From ZC4RG30 sp049841155 (GTDB lineage: Bacteria; Pseudomonadota; Gammaproteobacteria; Steroidobacterales; Steroidobacteraceae), in NCBI GenBank assembly GCA_049841155.1, contig JASGHI010000003.1, positions 1,054,001 to 1,118,000 of the forward strand: a DNA stretch of 64,000 nt. The letters run 5' to 3'. Under the pieces are notes generated by a model. That model had not been told where the DNA came from and did not search any database. It saw nothing but the letters and a program-made list of their open reading frames with translations. A program made the translations under genes and the position numbers. This document shows positions 5,745-15,247 of the stretch, in pieces (the first letter of the stretch is position 1; each line of letters opens with the position of its first letter).

Positions 5745-8461
5745 AATCCCTGCGCGATGCCGCTGACGCTCGCCAGCAGCGCCTGGAACAGATCCTGGTC
5801 CTCACGCCCGGTGGCACGCCAGCGCCGCAGCAGATCCACCTGCATGAGGTTCATGGGATCGACGTAGGGATTGCGCAGCTGGATGGCGCGCTGCTGCATC
5901 GTGTCGCCGTCCAGCAGCTCGGCGGTCTGCCGGATCTCCAGCACCACTGCGCGGCAGCGCCGGTATTCGGCGACCAGATCCGCGGCGTAGTGGCGCAGTC
6001 CCGGCGTGGCCAGTTCGACATACTGTCCCGCGATGCCCACATCCACGCGCGCCAGCTGCGACTCCAGATCGTCGAGCAGCAGCGTGAAGAAAGGCCATTC
6101 GGCGCCCATGCTGCGCAGCAGGTCGATGCCGAAGTGCCCGCGCGCCTCCTCCAGGGCCGTGCCGGCGCCGTACCAGCCGGGCGCGAACCAGCGCGCCTGC
6201 GACCAGGCGAACACCCAGGGAGCGGGACGGACGGCTAGCGAGGTGCCGCCCGCATCGGGCTCCCAGATCGAGCGCGATCCCACCTGCATGCGTTCGATCA
6301 CGTCGATGGGCGTGACGGCGCGGAAAAAATCCGCAAAATCCCGGTCCGCGACCATGCGCTCGCGCCACAGGCTGCAGCTGCGCGCGGCCAGCCATTCCAC
6401 ACAGGCGAGCGCGGCTTCCGACTCCATCTTCATGTCGCCCTGCTGGCGCGTCAGCGTGACCGATGCCAAGGCGCCGAAGGCGCGCTCCAGGGTCCGCAAT
6501 GCCGTAGGGCGCAGCCCATAGTTCTGGCTGATGGTCTCGCCCTGTTCGGTCAGGCGCAGCACGCCATTGACGGATTCGGGCGGCGCGGCGCGCACCAGTG
6601 CGTCGATGCGGGAACCGCCCCGCGCGACGCTGCCGCCGCGCGCCCGCGCAATCACGTAGCTGCGCCCGGCAGCGCGCATCGTGCGCGTGATCTCGCGCTG
6701 CGCCTTGAACGCCGACAGCCGCGTGGCGATGAAGCCGCTGTCACGGCTGCCCTGCGAATAGCCGATGAACACTGTCTGCGGGCCGCCGCGCGCCGTGAGG
6801 TGCGCGGCGTAATGCGGGTTGTCCAGCAGCGTGCGCAGCGTATCGCCGGAGGCGGCGAGGCTCTCCGCCGATTCGAACAGCGGCGCGTAGTCGAGGTTGG
6901 CCTCGTCGAAACTGCGGTTCTCCGTCCCTGCCCAGCGCGCCAGCACCAGCGGCGCCAGCACATCCTCGGCACCCGAAGTCGCACCGATGATGTAGTTGCC
7001 GATGGCGCGCTTGCCGTAGCGGCTGCGGCACTGCAATGCCGTCTCGAACACCGCCAGCGTGCGCCGCCCCAGGGCATCCAGCGGAGCCGCCGGGCCTTCG
7101 TCGCGCGCCAGGATGGCCGCCAGGCGTTCGAGCCGCTCCTGCGCCGGACGTTTCGGCCACTGCGGATCGTCCAGACCCTGCGCGAGCACGCGGTGATGGA
7201 CCCTGGCGTGCTGCCGCAGATCCAGGGTCGCCATGTGGAACCCGAAAGTGTCCACGCGCACCAGCAGGCGCTGCACCAGCTGGTAGCCGGCACTGGCACC
7301 GCGATTGGCGAGCAGGCTCGAGGCCGCCAGCTGCAGGTCCGCCCGCAGCTGCTCCACGCGCTCATAGCGGCTGGCGCGTCCATCCCAGGTCTGGTGCAGC
7401 CGTTCGGCGATCTGCGCGAAGAACATGCGGTACGGCATCTGGTCGTGCCGCGACGGCGCAACGGCACGCACGCCCGGCAGCAGCATGGTGTATTCGTCGA
7501 TGCGGCGCTGCAGCGCCGGCAGGATGCCGACGCGGCTGGCGCTCTGCGACAGCAGCTGCGAGAGCTGCTGGCAATCCGAGAAATAGGCGTTGACGATGAG
7601 CTTGTGCTGGCGGTCCAGCGTCTCGCGGATCGCCTTGGCGTTGACCTCCGGCGCATCCTCCATGTCGCCGCCCACCCAGCTGCCGAAGCGCACCACGGTG
7701 GGCAGATCCAGCACCGACACGCAGGCCCCGTAGAGCTGCTCCAGCGTGACGGCGATCTCCTCGTAGAAGGCCGGCACGATGCGATAGAGCACTTCGGCGA
7801 AGTAGAACATCGCATGCTCGCGCTCGTCGGCCACCGTGAGGCGCTGCCGCGGATGCTCTTCGGTCTGCCAGCCGGTGGTGATTTCGGTGCGCAGCCGCTC
7901 CCACAGGTGGCGGCGTTCCACCGGGTCGAGATTGGGATTCAGGCGGTCCAGCAGCGTGCGCGCCATGCGCTGCTGGCGCCGCAGCTGCGTGCGGCGCGTG
8001 GATTCGGTGGGATGCGAGATCAGGATGGGCTCGATGGCGAGCGAACCGATCAGCTCCAGCACCTGCTCCAGTCCCAGTCCCCGGGCCTTGAACTGCAACA
8101 GGCAATCTTCGATGCCGCCCGGCTGCGGCCGCCTGTCGCCGGCGAGAAAATATTCGCGGCGCCGGCGGATGCGGTGCACGCGTTCGGCGAGATTCACCGT
8201 CTGGAACCAGATGGAAAAGGCGCGCACCAGGTCGCGGGCCTGCTCCGGAGGGCGGCCCGCAATGCGCAGCATCAGGCTGCCGTCGGCCTGCTCCCGCGTC
8301 TGCCGGTGGCCGATGGCCGTAACACGGTCTCCCTCGACCAGATCATAAAGTCCTTCGCCCCCCTGCTCCCGCAGCACATCGCCCACCAGCACGCCCAGCT
8401 GGTGCACGTCCTCGCGCAGCGCGAGGTGCTTTTCGGGGAACTTGATCAGGTGGCGGTCCAC
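5729..8461 (-). CDS. ppc: Phosphoenolpyruvate carboxylase, active site atypical
   Basis: 910 residues, full family length, so it would convert PEP and bicarbonate to oxaloacetate. Typical marks are SHPTES with the catalytic His at 150, APLFES with the metal-ligand Glu533, TEQGE, NPYVDPMN and the C-terminal QTTG. Using a constant 27-residue offset to E. coli numbering in the C-terminal half, several key positions differ: the metal-ligand Asp543 is Gln570 (GYSQGSRD), Lys546 is Arg573, His579 is Arg606 in the GRGG loop (ARARGGSVARGG), and Asn881 of the aspartate-inhibitor site is Thr908. Arg581 and Arg587 are kept as 608 and 614. This may be a divergent active enzyme with altered regulation, or one that has changed function. 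Confidence 0.88.
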   Translation of the reverse strand: MDRHLIKFPEKHLALREDVHQLGVLVGDVLREQGGEGLYDLVEGDRVTAIGHRQTREQADGSLMLRIAGRPPEQARDLVRAFSIWFQTVNLAERVHRIRRRREYFLAGDRRPQPGGIEDCLLQFKARGLGLEQVLELIGSLAIEPILISHPTESTRRTQLRRQQRMARTLLDRLNPNLDPVERRHLWERLRTEITTGWQTEEHPRQRLTVADEREHAMFYFAEVLYRIVPAFYEEIAVTLEQLYGACVSVLDLPTVVRFGSWVGGDMEDAPEVNAKAIRETLDRQHKLIVNAYFSDCQQLSQLLSQSASRVGILPALQRRIDEYTMLLPGVRAVAPSRHDQMPYRMFFAQIAERLHQTWDGRASRYERVEQLRADLQLAASSLLANRGASAGYQLVQRLLVRVDTFGFHMATLDLRQHARVHHRVLAQGLDDPQWPKRPAQERLERLAAILARDEGPAAPLDALGRRTLAVFETALQCRSRYGKRAIGNYIIGATSGAEDVLAPLVLARWAGTENRSFDEANLDYAPLFESAESLAASGDTLRTLLDNPHYAAHLTARGGPQTVFIGYSQGSRDSGFIATRLSAFKAQREITRTMRAAGRSYVIARARGGSVARGGSRIDALVRAAPPESVNGVLRLTEQGETISQNYGLRPTALRTLERAFGALASVTLTRQQGDMKMESEAALACVEWLAARSCSLWRERMVADRDFADFFRAVTPIDVIERMQVGSRSIWEPDAGGTSLAVRPAPWVFAWSQARWFAPGWYGAGTALEEARGHFGIDLLRSMGAEWPFFTLLLDDLESQLARVDVGIAGQYVELATPGLRHYAADLVAEYRRCRAVVLEIRQTAELLDGDTMQQRAIQLRNPYVDPMNLMQVDLLRRWRATGREDQDLFQALLASVSGIAQGLQTTG

Positions 8462-8473
8462 GGCCCGGGGATT

Positions 8474-8485
8474 CTACCCGGGTAG
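8474..8485. other. 12-bp perfect palindrome between ppc and the TonB-like gene
   Basis: CTACCCGGGTAG lies in the short gap upstream of ppc. It is an exact palindrome with no spacer. It could be a regulator site for ppc or chance in GC-rich DNA. Confidence 0.35.
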
Positions 8486-8505
8486 CCGCGGCACCGCCGA
8501 GCTCG

Positions 8506-9435
8506 TCAGGCCGGGAAGAACTCGATGGGCTTGGTCGTGGTCAGGGTCTCGACGTCCCGCGCCTCGAAGCGGATGAGCTTCACGCGCGCCACGATGCGGC
8601 GCTCCAGCTCCGGATCATTGAGCTCGCTCGACACGACGCGGCAGGCCGTGACTTCACCCGACGGCGCAATGGTGAATTCCAGCACCAGCTTGCCCTGCAG
8701 CTCCGGCCGCTCGCGCAGCGCGCGGCTGTAGAGCGCATAGATCGCACCCTTGTTGCGATCGAAGATCAGCTCGATCTCCTCCTGGCTGCGCGCGGCCTTG
8801 CCGCTCGCGCCGCTGCGCGTCGCGGTGCCGCCGGCGCCGACCGCGGCCACCCGCGAGGTGACGGCGGTGGTCTCGTGGCCGGTGAGCGAACCGGCGCCGC
8901 TGCCGAAGCCGCGGCTGGTGCTGGTGGACTGCACGCCTGCGCTGCCGCTGCCGGCCTTGGAGGCAATCAGCGAGCGCTCGGCCTTGCTGTCGGCGCCGAC
9001 GGCGCCGGTGAGGTTGCGCGTCTGGCCCGCGGGCTCGTTGGCGAAATCGCGCCGCAGGTCCTCGAGTTCGTCGCGCATGCGCATCAGGCCCGACTGCTCG
9101 GCCTTGCGCCGCGCCTCGGCGACCCGGTCGACCGGCTGCGGCGTGGGCTGCGGACGCGGCTGGGTGGTGGGCTTCACCGGCTCCACCGGCCGTGGCGGCG
9201 GCGGAGGGGGCGGCGGCGGTGGCGGCCGCTCCTCCACCATGATGCGGGCCAGCCGTTCCGGGACGGCCTGGGCCGCGGTCTGATGCGGCTCGGGCAATCT
9301 GAGCAGCGGAATGATGAGCCCCAGGACAAAGAAGACCGCGAGCCCGATGAGCACCAGGCGCCGGAAGCGGCTGGCCGATTCCGGGTCGCCCTCCCAGGGC
9401 AGCTCGTAGCGTCGGTAGAAAGGTGCCAGTACCAC
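8506..9435 (-). CDS. TonB-like energy-transducing protein with AgmX/PglI C-terminal domain
   Basis: 309 residues. One membrane helix at about 27-46, then 11 consecutive prolines (71-81) and a Pro/Thr/Gln-rich stretch that would span the periplasm, as in TonB. A Gly/Ser-rich linker follows, then a C-terminal domain (from about residue 218) of the AgmX/PglI type: SQEEIELIFDRNKGAIYALY and LVLEFTIAPSGEVT. Such proteins transmit proton-motive-force work from an ExbB/ExbD complex to the outer membrane. The next genes upstream are exactly those components, with gaps of 13 nt or overlaps, so it is the last member of the machine operon. Partner at the outer membrane unknown. Confidence 0.8.
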   Translation of the reverse strand: MVLAPFYRRYELPWEGDPESASRFRRLVLIGLAVFFVLGLIIPLLRLPEPHQTAAQAVPERLARIMVEERPPPPPPPPPPPRPVEPVKPTTQPRPQPTPQPVDRVAEARRKAEQSGLMRMRDELEDLRRDFANEPAGQTRNLTGAVGADSKAERSLIASKAGSGSAGVQSTSTSRGFGSGAGSLTGHETTAVTSRVAAVGAGGTATRSGASGKAARSQEEIELIFDRNKGAIYALYSRALRERPELQGKLVLEFTIAPSGEVTACRVVSSELNDPELERRIVARVKLIRFEARDVETLTTTKPIEFFPA

Positions 9436-9448
9436 GTGAGGCTCCGCG

Positions 9449-9973
9449 CTACTGCGCCCTGAGGGTATTGGGATTCACCGGCTTGTCCTTCTGGACCGTT
9501 GCCAGCGAGATCTTTCCGTAGTCGGCATCCGTGCAGGTCGCCATGACCTTCTTCAGCACCTCGTAGGGCAGCGATTTGTCGCCGAGAATGGTGATCTCGC
9601 GTTCAGCCAGGTCCCGCTCGGCCATCTTCTGGCCGATCAGCCGCGGCCGCTTCAGGGCATCGCGCAGCGGCGCGATGATGGTGTCCTCGCTGGCGCGCAC
9701 TTCAGCCACCGAGGCCACGCGCTCGCCCTGCACGAAGACCTCATCCTTGGTCAGCATCACCACCACCGTCTCGCGCGGCTTCATCGTGACGATGGACTCG
9801 GGGATCTCTATGCCCTTGGAGTTCTGCACCACTTCCACTTCGGTGGAATAGACGAGCAGGAACGCCACCAGCACCGACAGGATGTCGATCATGGGGATGA
9901 GGTTCAGTTCCGCATCGGCCTTGTTGCGCAGGTGATGCGTCATCATCCGGCGCGCGCGTCCCGACATGATCAT
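9449..9973 (-). CDS. ExbD/TolR-type biopolymer transporter (1)
   Basis: 174 residues with one N-terminal helix carrying the proton-pathway aspartate (NLIPMIDILSVLVAFLLVYS) and a periplasmic domain ending in ISLATVQK. It overlaps the second exbD gene by 4 nt (ATGA), indicating coupled translation. With ExbB it would form the inner-membrane stator that uses the proton gradient to move the TonB-like protein. An alternative start two codons downstream (MSGRARR) is possible. Confidence 0.88.
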   Translation of the reverse strand: MIMSGRARRMMTHHLRNKADAELNLIPMIDILSVLVAFLLVYSTEVEVVQNSKGIEIPESIVTMKPRETVVVMLTKDEVFVQGERVASVAEVRASEDTIIAPLRDALKRPRLIGQKMAERDLAEREITILGDKSLPYEVLKKVMATCTDADYGKISLATVQKDKPVNPNTLRAQ

Positions 9974-10506
9974 GGGCGGCCTCCCGCCGGCGCCGGACCC
10001 GCGTCGGGCGCATCGCCGATGGAAACGTCGGGGAACAGCTCGGCCTGCACCAGTTGATTGCCCTGGCGCTGTTCGAGGATGCGCAGCGTATCCATCACCT
10101 GCACCAGCATGTCGTAGGGAATGTCCTTCTCCAGCAGCAGCGTGGCGTCGGTCTTCTCCGGATATTTCGCCTTGACCACCTGCAGGTATTCGGACAGGCC
10201 GGCAAGATCGTACGGCGCATCGGGTGAACTGCGCGGGAAGGTCGCGAGCGGCCCGCTCCTGCGGTCAGCCACCTGCACCATGTTCTGCCGCAGCAGCACC
10301 TCCAGTTCCAGACCCGGGGGCGGCTCGACGAAACTTGCGTTCTGCGTCGGCAGCTTCAGCTCCATGATCACCGTGCGCGAGAACACGGCCGTCATCAGCA
10401 GGAAGGTGACCAGCACCGTGAAGATGTCGATCATCGGCACCAGCAGCAGCTCCGCCGGCTTGCGGTAGCGCCTCTGGAGCTTGCGCAGACTGTAGTTGCG
10501 ACGCAT
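9970..10506 (-). CDS. ExbD/TolR-type biopolymer transporter (2)
   Basis: 178 residues, a second ExbD-like protein with the membrane aspartate in LLVPMIDIFTVLVTFLLM and a periplasmic domain of similar size, ending in a Gly/Pro/Ala tail. Two different ExbD proteins beside one ExbB occur in gliding-motility-like and some TonB systems and suggest a mixed dimer. It starts 24 nt after the ExbB stop. Confidence 0.87.
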   Translation of the reverse strand: MRRNYSLRKLQRRYRKPAELLLVPMIDIFTVLVTFLLMTAVFSRTVIMELKLPTQNASFVEPPPGLELEVLLRQNMVQVADRRSGPLATFPRSSPDAPYDLAGLSEYLQVVKAKYPEKTDATLLLEKDIPYDMLVQVMDTLRILEQRQGNQLVQAELFPDVSIGDAPDAGPAPAGGRP

Positions 10507-10530
10507 CGGCGTATCCGCAAAGACCGCGGC

Positions 10531-11187
10531 TCAGGCCCCGGCCTGGGCGGTTTCGGTGCGGCGCTCCATGATCGAGTTGAGGAATTTCACCGACGCCATC
10601 TCCAGGCTGTCGACCAGCTCGGTGGTCTTGGTCTGCAGCACGGCATGGATCACCAGCAGCGGCACCGCCGTCATCAGGCCGAAGGCCGTGCAGTTCATCG
10701 CCACGGAGATGCTGGCCGACAGCAGGTTGGCCTTCTCCGCCGGATTCACCGTCGCCACCGCACCGAAGGCCGCGATCAGGCCGATCACGGTGCCGAGCAG
10801 GCCCAACAGCGTCGCAAGGTTCGCGAAGGTCGCAAGATAGTGCGTGCGCTTCTCGAGCTTGGGCAGCACACCCATCAGGCTTTCCTCCATCGCCTTCTCG
10901 ATGTCGTCACGGCGCCGGGCGCTCTGCACGCGCGCCAGGCCATAGGTGAGGATCTGGCCGATGGCCGAATCCGACTGCGAGGAGACCTGCGCAGCCTGGC
11001 GGAAGTTGCCCTGCGCCAGCAGCGGTTCGATCTGCTGCCACAGGCTGCGATTGCGGCTGCGCGCCAGTGTGAGGTACACCCAGCGCTCGATGGCGATGGC
11101 CGCACCGATCACCAGCACGATCGCGATCGGATACATGAACTCGCCGCCATCCTGGAAGAAGCGGCCCACTATCGTGAAAAATTCCAT
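10531..11187 (-). CDS. MotA/TolQ/ExbB proton channel family protein
   Basis: 218 residues with three hydrophobic segments: MYPIAIVLVIGAAIAIERWV near the N-terminus, then LATLLGLLGTVIGLIAAFGA and SVAMNCTAFGLMTAVPLLV, the ExbB channel core. It would form the pentameric proton channel around the ExbD helices. The gap to the upstream exported-protein gene is 80 nt, so transcription may continue or restart there. Confidence 0.9.
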   Translation of the reverse strand: MEFFTIVGRFFQDGGEFMYPIAIVLVIGAAIAIERWVYLTLARSRNRSLWQQIEPLLAQGNFRQAAQVSSQSDSAIGQILTYGLARVQSARRRDDIEKAMEESLMGVLPKLEKRTHYLATFANLATLLGLLGTVIGLIAAFGAVATVNPAEKANLLSASISVAMNCTAFGLMTAVPLLVIHAVLQTKTTELVDSLEMASVKFLNSIMERRTETAQAGA

Positions 11188-11267
11188 CTCGAACTCCCTT
11201 GCTGCTCAGCAAGACTTCCGCACCTTGAAAGGGCCGCCGCGAAATTGCTGCGACCTGCTTCTCGAAC

Positions 11268-11825
11268 CTACCGGCCGGTATCCGGCTGCAACGCCTGGTA
11301 GTACCGGTTCTGTCTCCGGAACACGTCGCGGTCCACCGGTTCGAGCACTTCATCGAGCAGGCTGTTCACCGGCCTGCCGGTCAGATCGCCCAGATCCGCA
11401 CGTTTCCATGGCACGACGTACATCACGCGCGGCAGCTCGCGGTTGCCGGTGATCTGCGTCGTGCCCAGTTCGAGCCGGTCGCGTACGCCCGCCGTGCCGG
11501 TGGCCGGCGCAACGGCTGCGGATGCCGCGCTGGGCGGGCTCGCCGGCCTGGCAGGCGCAGAGGTGTCGACGGCCGGTTCCAGAGAAGCCGTGGAGCGCGG
11601 GCTTGCGGCAGCGGGAGTCACGGCTGCCGGCGCCTCGGCCGCCGGCTGCGGCGCCACCGGGGGAGCGGCGGCGGGATCCGGCGCAGGTGCGGGCGCAGGC
11701 CCCGTTGCCCAGGCCTGTGATGCCCGCGTGGGGGGTGGTCTTTTCGCTGGCTCCGCGGCACCGGCCGCCACCATGGCCGCGAGGCCGGCAAGCAGCGTCA
11801 GTGTTCTCATTGGCAGCGTTCTCAT
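11268..11825 (-). CDS. Exported Ala/Pro-rich protein of unknown function
   Basis: 185 residues, not recognised. A signal peptide (LTLLAGLAAMVAAGAAE) is followed by an Ala/Pro-rich linker (about 30-105) and a small C-terminal domain with VMYVVPWKRADLGDLTGRPV and a tail rich in Arg/Tyr. The linker starts with SQAWA (36-40), a motif also found at the same place in another protein of this operon. The start is ambiguous: an 11-bp repeat creates two ATGs (MRTLPMRTL). The first overlaps the stop of the large TPR gene (ATGA), which favours it. It is likely an accessory of the ExbBD machine. Confidence 0.65.
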   Translation of the reverse strand: MRTLPMRTLTLLAGLAAMVAAGAAEPAKRPPPTRASQAWATGPAPAPAPDPAAAPPVAPQPAAEAPAAVTPAAASPRSTASLEPAVDTSAPARPASPPSAASAAVAPATGTAGVRDRLELGTTQITGNRELPRVMYVVPWKRADLGDLTGRPVNSLLDEVLEPVDRDVFRRQNRYYQALQPDTGR

Positions 11826-11828
11826 TGG
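11803..11828. repeat. Short direct repeat creating duplicate start codons
   Basis: GTTCTCATTGG occurs at 11803-11813 and again at 11818-11828, a 15-nt period. It encodes MRTL twice at the head of the exported protein, so two in-frame ATGs are available. The outer copy also contains the stop of the upstream TPR gene. Confidence 0.75.
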
Positions 11829-14800
11829 ACTACCTCCGCCTGTGCCGCGGGTGCGGCGGCTGCGCTGCCGGCCTTGCCGGCACGCTGTTTAACATCTGCG
11901 ATCCAGCTGGTGACTGGACGCTCTTCGCCCGTCAGGGCCTGATAGCGCTCGAATCCCGGCAACGCGGCCGCCGGATCCCCCATGTAGAGATCCTGGAGCA
12001 CGGCCACGTTGCGGTATGCCGGTGCATATTCCGGATCCACGGCGATCGCGGTGTGATACGCGTCAAGCGCTGCACCGAAATTCCCGCTTTCGCGGCGCAC
12101 CAGGCCCAGAGCCACCTGCGGCAGCGCGCTGCGCGGACTGCGCTCGGCGGCGGTCGCGAAGGCCCGCTCGGCATCTTCAAGGCGGTTGGCGGAGCGCAGC
12201 AGCACGCCCAGGTCGTAGGCGGCCGCCCCGCTCTGCGGCGCTGCTTCCATCAGTTGCCTGAACTCCAGCTCCGCATCCTGCTGCCGGGAGTCTTCGGCGA
12301 GCTGCACGGCACGCTCCAGCTGCGCGGCCAGACGCGCGGAGAATGCCGGTGGCGCCCCGGCCGGCGCAGCTGCCGGCGCCGCCGGATCGGCCGGATCGGC
12401 CGGCGGCGGTGCCGGAGGCGGCGGCTCAGGCAAAGTCATGGTGCGCGAATACGCCGGAGGCAGCTCGGTCTTGCCGAAGCGCGCCGGCAGCAGTTTCGCA
12501 AGCGCCGCAAAACTCGCCTTCACGCCGTCGTCATACAGGCCCTCGCGCGCACGCTGCGCATTGGCCTCGTGCATCTGGATGGCCTGCTCCTCGAAGGGCT
12601 GCGCCTGCTCCTCGAGCAACACGTCGTACTGCTCCAGTTCATCGCCCGACAGATTCTTCGGCCGCTCCGAGGCCATGAGATCTGCGCCCAGCTGACGGTA
12701 GAGCTCCGCCATCTCGAAGCTGGCCTGGGTCGTCACCTCGGCGACGTTGTAGGCCGCGGCTTCGCGGTAACCGTTCATTGCCGCCTCGAGCGCGCGCCGC
12801 TTGGCGGCCAGCGAACGGTTCAGCGGTGCCAGCAGCGCCAGCCCCCGGAAATTGTCGCGCGCCGGCTGTGCCAGCGCGAGGCTGGCGCGGGCCGCAAGAT
12901 ATTTCGTCCGGTCGGTGCGCGCACTGCCGGCAGCCGCATCGGCCTTGACGATCTCGCGCTGCCAGTAGCGTTCGCGCTCCGCGTCCCCGGCCTGCGCGGC
13001 GAACTCGGCCAGCCGCTGCCGGTTTTCGATCCGCTCTCCCACGGGAGTGGGGAACTCCTTCACCAGCGTCTCGAGCAGCGCCATCGTCCTGCCGCGGTTG
13101 CCGGCCTTCTCGTACTGATCGGCGGCGATGCCGAGCGCCTCCAGGCGCACCTCCGGCTGCTGCCGCGGAGCATTCGCCACACGCTCGAACTCCACTGCCG
13201 CGGCGTCCGGGCGTCCGGACTGCATGTAGGCCACGGCCAGCTTCTGCGTCACATCGGCCTGGTTCGGGCTCGATGGATAGTCGCGGCGGAAAGCCTCCAG
13301 CACCTGGATGGCACGCGGCCAGTCCTTGAGCGTGATCAGTGCTGCCGCGGCGTCGTACTGCGCCGTTTCGACCACTGGCGTGCCCGGGGCCACGCTCGCG
13401 ATGCGCAGGAAGTCGTCCACGGCGCCGCTGGCATCGCCCGCGGCACGCCGGCTTTCCGCCTGACGATAGACCGATACGGCGATCTGGTCCGTCAGCGTCT
13501 TGTATTCGGCTGCATCGCCGGCGGTGAGCTGGCGCGCCTGAGTCCACGCCGTCTCGGCCGCGGCGAACTCGCCCAGGTCGAAACGCGACTGACCGGTCAC
13601 GCTGTAGGCGATGCGCCGCTGCGCAGCATCGGCCGGCGGTGTACGCGCGAGCAGGATGCCGGCCACTTCGATGGCGCGCGGCAGATCCTTCGCGGCATAC
13701 AGATCCTGCGTGGCGCGCGTCAGCACACCGGCAGCATCGGGATGCTCCGGAAAAGTCTGGCCAAAGCGCACACCCGATTCGATGGCGCGGCGCTTCCAGG
13801 CGGCCTTCTCGGCCGCGGGCAGCAGCGCCTCCTGCTTCGCATAGGCATCGAGCGCGGCGTAGCCGGCGCGGGCCGAATCCGGTCCCACGGGATAGGCATA
13901 GGCCGAACGTTCGTACTCGGTGACGGCCTCGGAGAACTGCCCGCCCTCGAACAGCACATCGGCCAGGCGGTAGTTGACCTGCGCGGCATCGGCATCGTCG
14001 GGGAAGGAAGCCAGCTGCAGACGGTACCAGCGCGCGGCCTGCACGAAATCCTCGGACTTCTTCGACTTCTGCGCCTCGGCATGGTAGTAGGCCGCAAGGT
14101 CGGTCAGATGCGTTTTGATCTGCGCAACGATCTGCGGGTAGTCCTCGCGGCTGCGCCCCTGCCAGAACGGTGAGCCAAGATTGTAGGTCTCGACGTACTC
14201 GCGCTTGCCTTCCAGCACCAGCTGCGCGAAGCCACCCTTGCGATAGGCCTCGATGGCCTGCGTCGAAAGCGTCGGTGCCAGCTCATTGTTCGGATCACGC
14301 GCCACGAAGGCGCGGTAGGCCGTGGCGGCATCCTGGTAGCGCTGCTTCTCGACATAGAGATCGCCCAGCCGCCCGTACAGCAGCGGCGCATAGGCCGGCC
14401 GGCCGACGCTGTCCATGAAACGGTTCAGCGGCGCAACGCCATCCAGGTCCGAGAAGGTCACGCTCATCACGCGCAGCGTGTCGTCCACCAGTTCGCGGTC
14501 CGCGCGCGGCAGCGTGTCGAGCGCGCGGAAACCGGTCTTGGATGCGGCATCGTTGAGCTTCAGGTCGAGCAGCCGCGAGAACACCAGCAGGCTCTCCTCC
14601 TGGAGAGATTGCTTGAACAGCGACCAGCCCTGCTTGTAGAGACCCTGCTGATAGAACTCGCCGGGCCCGCGGCGCGTGACCTCGGCATAGGCGCTCTCGG
14701 CGTCACGGTAGCGCTGGAAGGAGAACAGCAGCTCACCGCGGCGGAACTGCACTTCGGCAATGTCGCGCGAAGCCGGATAGCGGCGGACGATCTCATCCAG

Positions 14801-15247
14801 CGTCGCCAGGGCCTGCTCCGGCTGTCCGGTGGTCTCATAGGCCCGCGCCAGCTGGTACATCACCTGGTCATTGCGCGGATAGTCCGGATGCGCCTGCAGC
14901 AGCAGCGAATACAGCCGTATCGCCTCGGCACCGCCCATGTCCACCCGCGTGACTTCGGATTCGAGCCGCTCCAGCTCGCCGCCTTCCAGCGACAGATCAC
15001 CCAGCCGCCGCAGGGCCTCGGCGCGCAGTTTGGGATCGGTACGCTGCAGTTCAAGAAAACGGCGGTAGTTCTCCATGGCGCGGCCGGCATTGCCCTCGCC
15101 GCCCACGTCCTTGCGGATTTCCACGCTGCGCTTGGGCAGATCCTTGAGCGTGCGCGGGGCATCCTGTCCGGCCGCCGGCGCCGGAATCGCCCGCAGGCCG
15201 GCGCAGGCCACGATGCTCCACACCATGAAGCGGATGGCGGCATTCAT
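11822..15247 (-). CDS. Very large periplasmic TPR protein (1141 aa)
   Basis: 1141 residues with an N-terminal signal peptide (cleavage near APAAGQDAP) and tetratricopeptide-like helical pairs over most of its length, for example AIRLYSLLLQAHPDYPRNDQ, AEVQFRRGELLFSFQRYRDA and VNYRLADVLFEGGQFSEAV. A Pro/Ala-rich spacer near residue 950 precedes a last TPR block. Such proteins act as docking scaffolds. It overlaps its neighbours by 4 nt on both sides, so it is made with the second TPR protein and the exported protein. It plausibly links the ExbBD/TonB-like motor to outer-membrane or secreted partners; the cargo is unknown. Confidence 0.8.
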   Translation of the reverse strand: MNAAIRFMVWSIVACAGLRAIPAPAAGQDAPRTLKDLPKRSVEIRKDVGGEGNAGRAMENYRRFLELQRTDPKLRAEALRRLGDLSLEGGELERLESEVTRVDMGGAEAIRLYSLLLQAHPDYPRNDQVMYQLARAYETTGQPEQALATLDEIVRRYPASRDIAEVQFRRGELLFSFQRYRDAESAYAEVTRRGPGEFYQQGLYKQGWSLFKQSLQEESLLVFSRLLDLKLNDAASKTGFRALDTLPRADRELVDDTLRVMSVTFSDLDGVAPLNRFMDSVGRPAYAPLLYGRLGDLYVEKQRYQDAATAYRAFVARDPNNELAPTLSTQAIEAYRKGGFAQLVLEGKREYVETYNLGSPFWQGRSREDYPQIVAQIKTHLTDLAAYYHAEAQKSKKSEDFVQAARWYRLQLASFPDDADAAQVNYRLADVLFEGGQFSEAVTEYERSAYAYPVGPDSARAGYAALDAYAKQEALLPAAEKAAWKRRAIESGVRFGQTFPEHPDAAGVLTRATQDLYAAKDLPRAIEVAGILLARTPPADAAQRRIAYSVTGQSRFDLGEFAAAETAWTQARQLTAGDAAEYKTLTDQIAVSVYRQAESRRAAGDASGAVDDFLRIASVAPGTPVVETAQYDAAAALITLKDWPRAIQVLEAFRRDYPSSPNQADVTQKLAVAYMQSGRPDAAAVEFERVANAPRQQPEVRLEALGIAADQYEKAGNRGRTMALLETLVKEFPTPVGERIENRQRLAEFAAQAGDAERERYWQREIVKADAAAGSARTDRTKYLAARASLALAQPARDNFRGLALLAPLNRSLAAKRRALEAAMNGYREAAAYNVAEVTTQASFEMAELYRQLGADLMASERPKNLSGDELEQYDVLLEEQAQPFEEQAIQMHEANAQRAREGLYDDGVKASFAALAKLLPARFGKTELPPAYSRTMTLPEPPPPAPPPADPADPAAPAAAPAGAPPAFSARLAAQLERAVQLAEDSRQQDAELEFRQLMEAAPQSGAAAYDLGVLLRSANRLEDAERAFATAAERSPRSALPQVALGLVRRESGNFGAALDAYHTAIAVDPEYAPAYRNVAVLQDLYMGDPAAALPGFERYQALTGEERPVTSWIADVKQRAGKAGSAAAAPAAQAEVVQ

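Noticed and set aside
6800..8485. Rightward open frame opposite ppc
   Set aside because: Shadow of a conserved enzyme gene; no homology visible.
11522..14173. Long rightward open frame opposite the 1141-residue TPR gene
   Set aside because: Arg-rich composition and no domain; the leftward TPR gene has repeat structure, a signal peptide and coupled neighbours.
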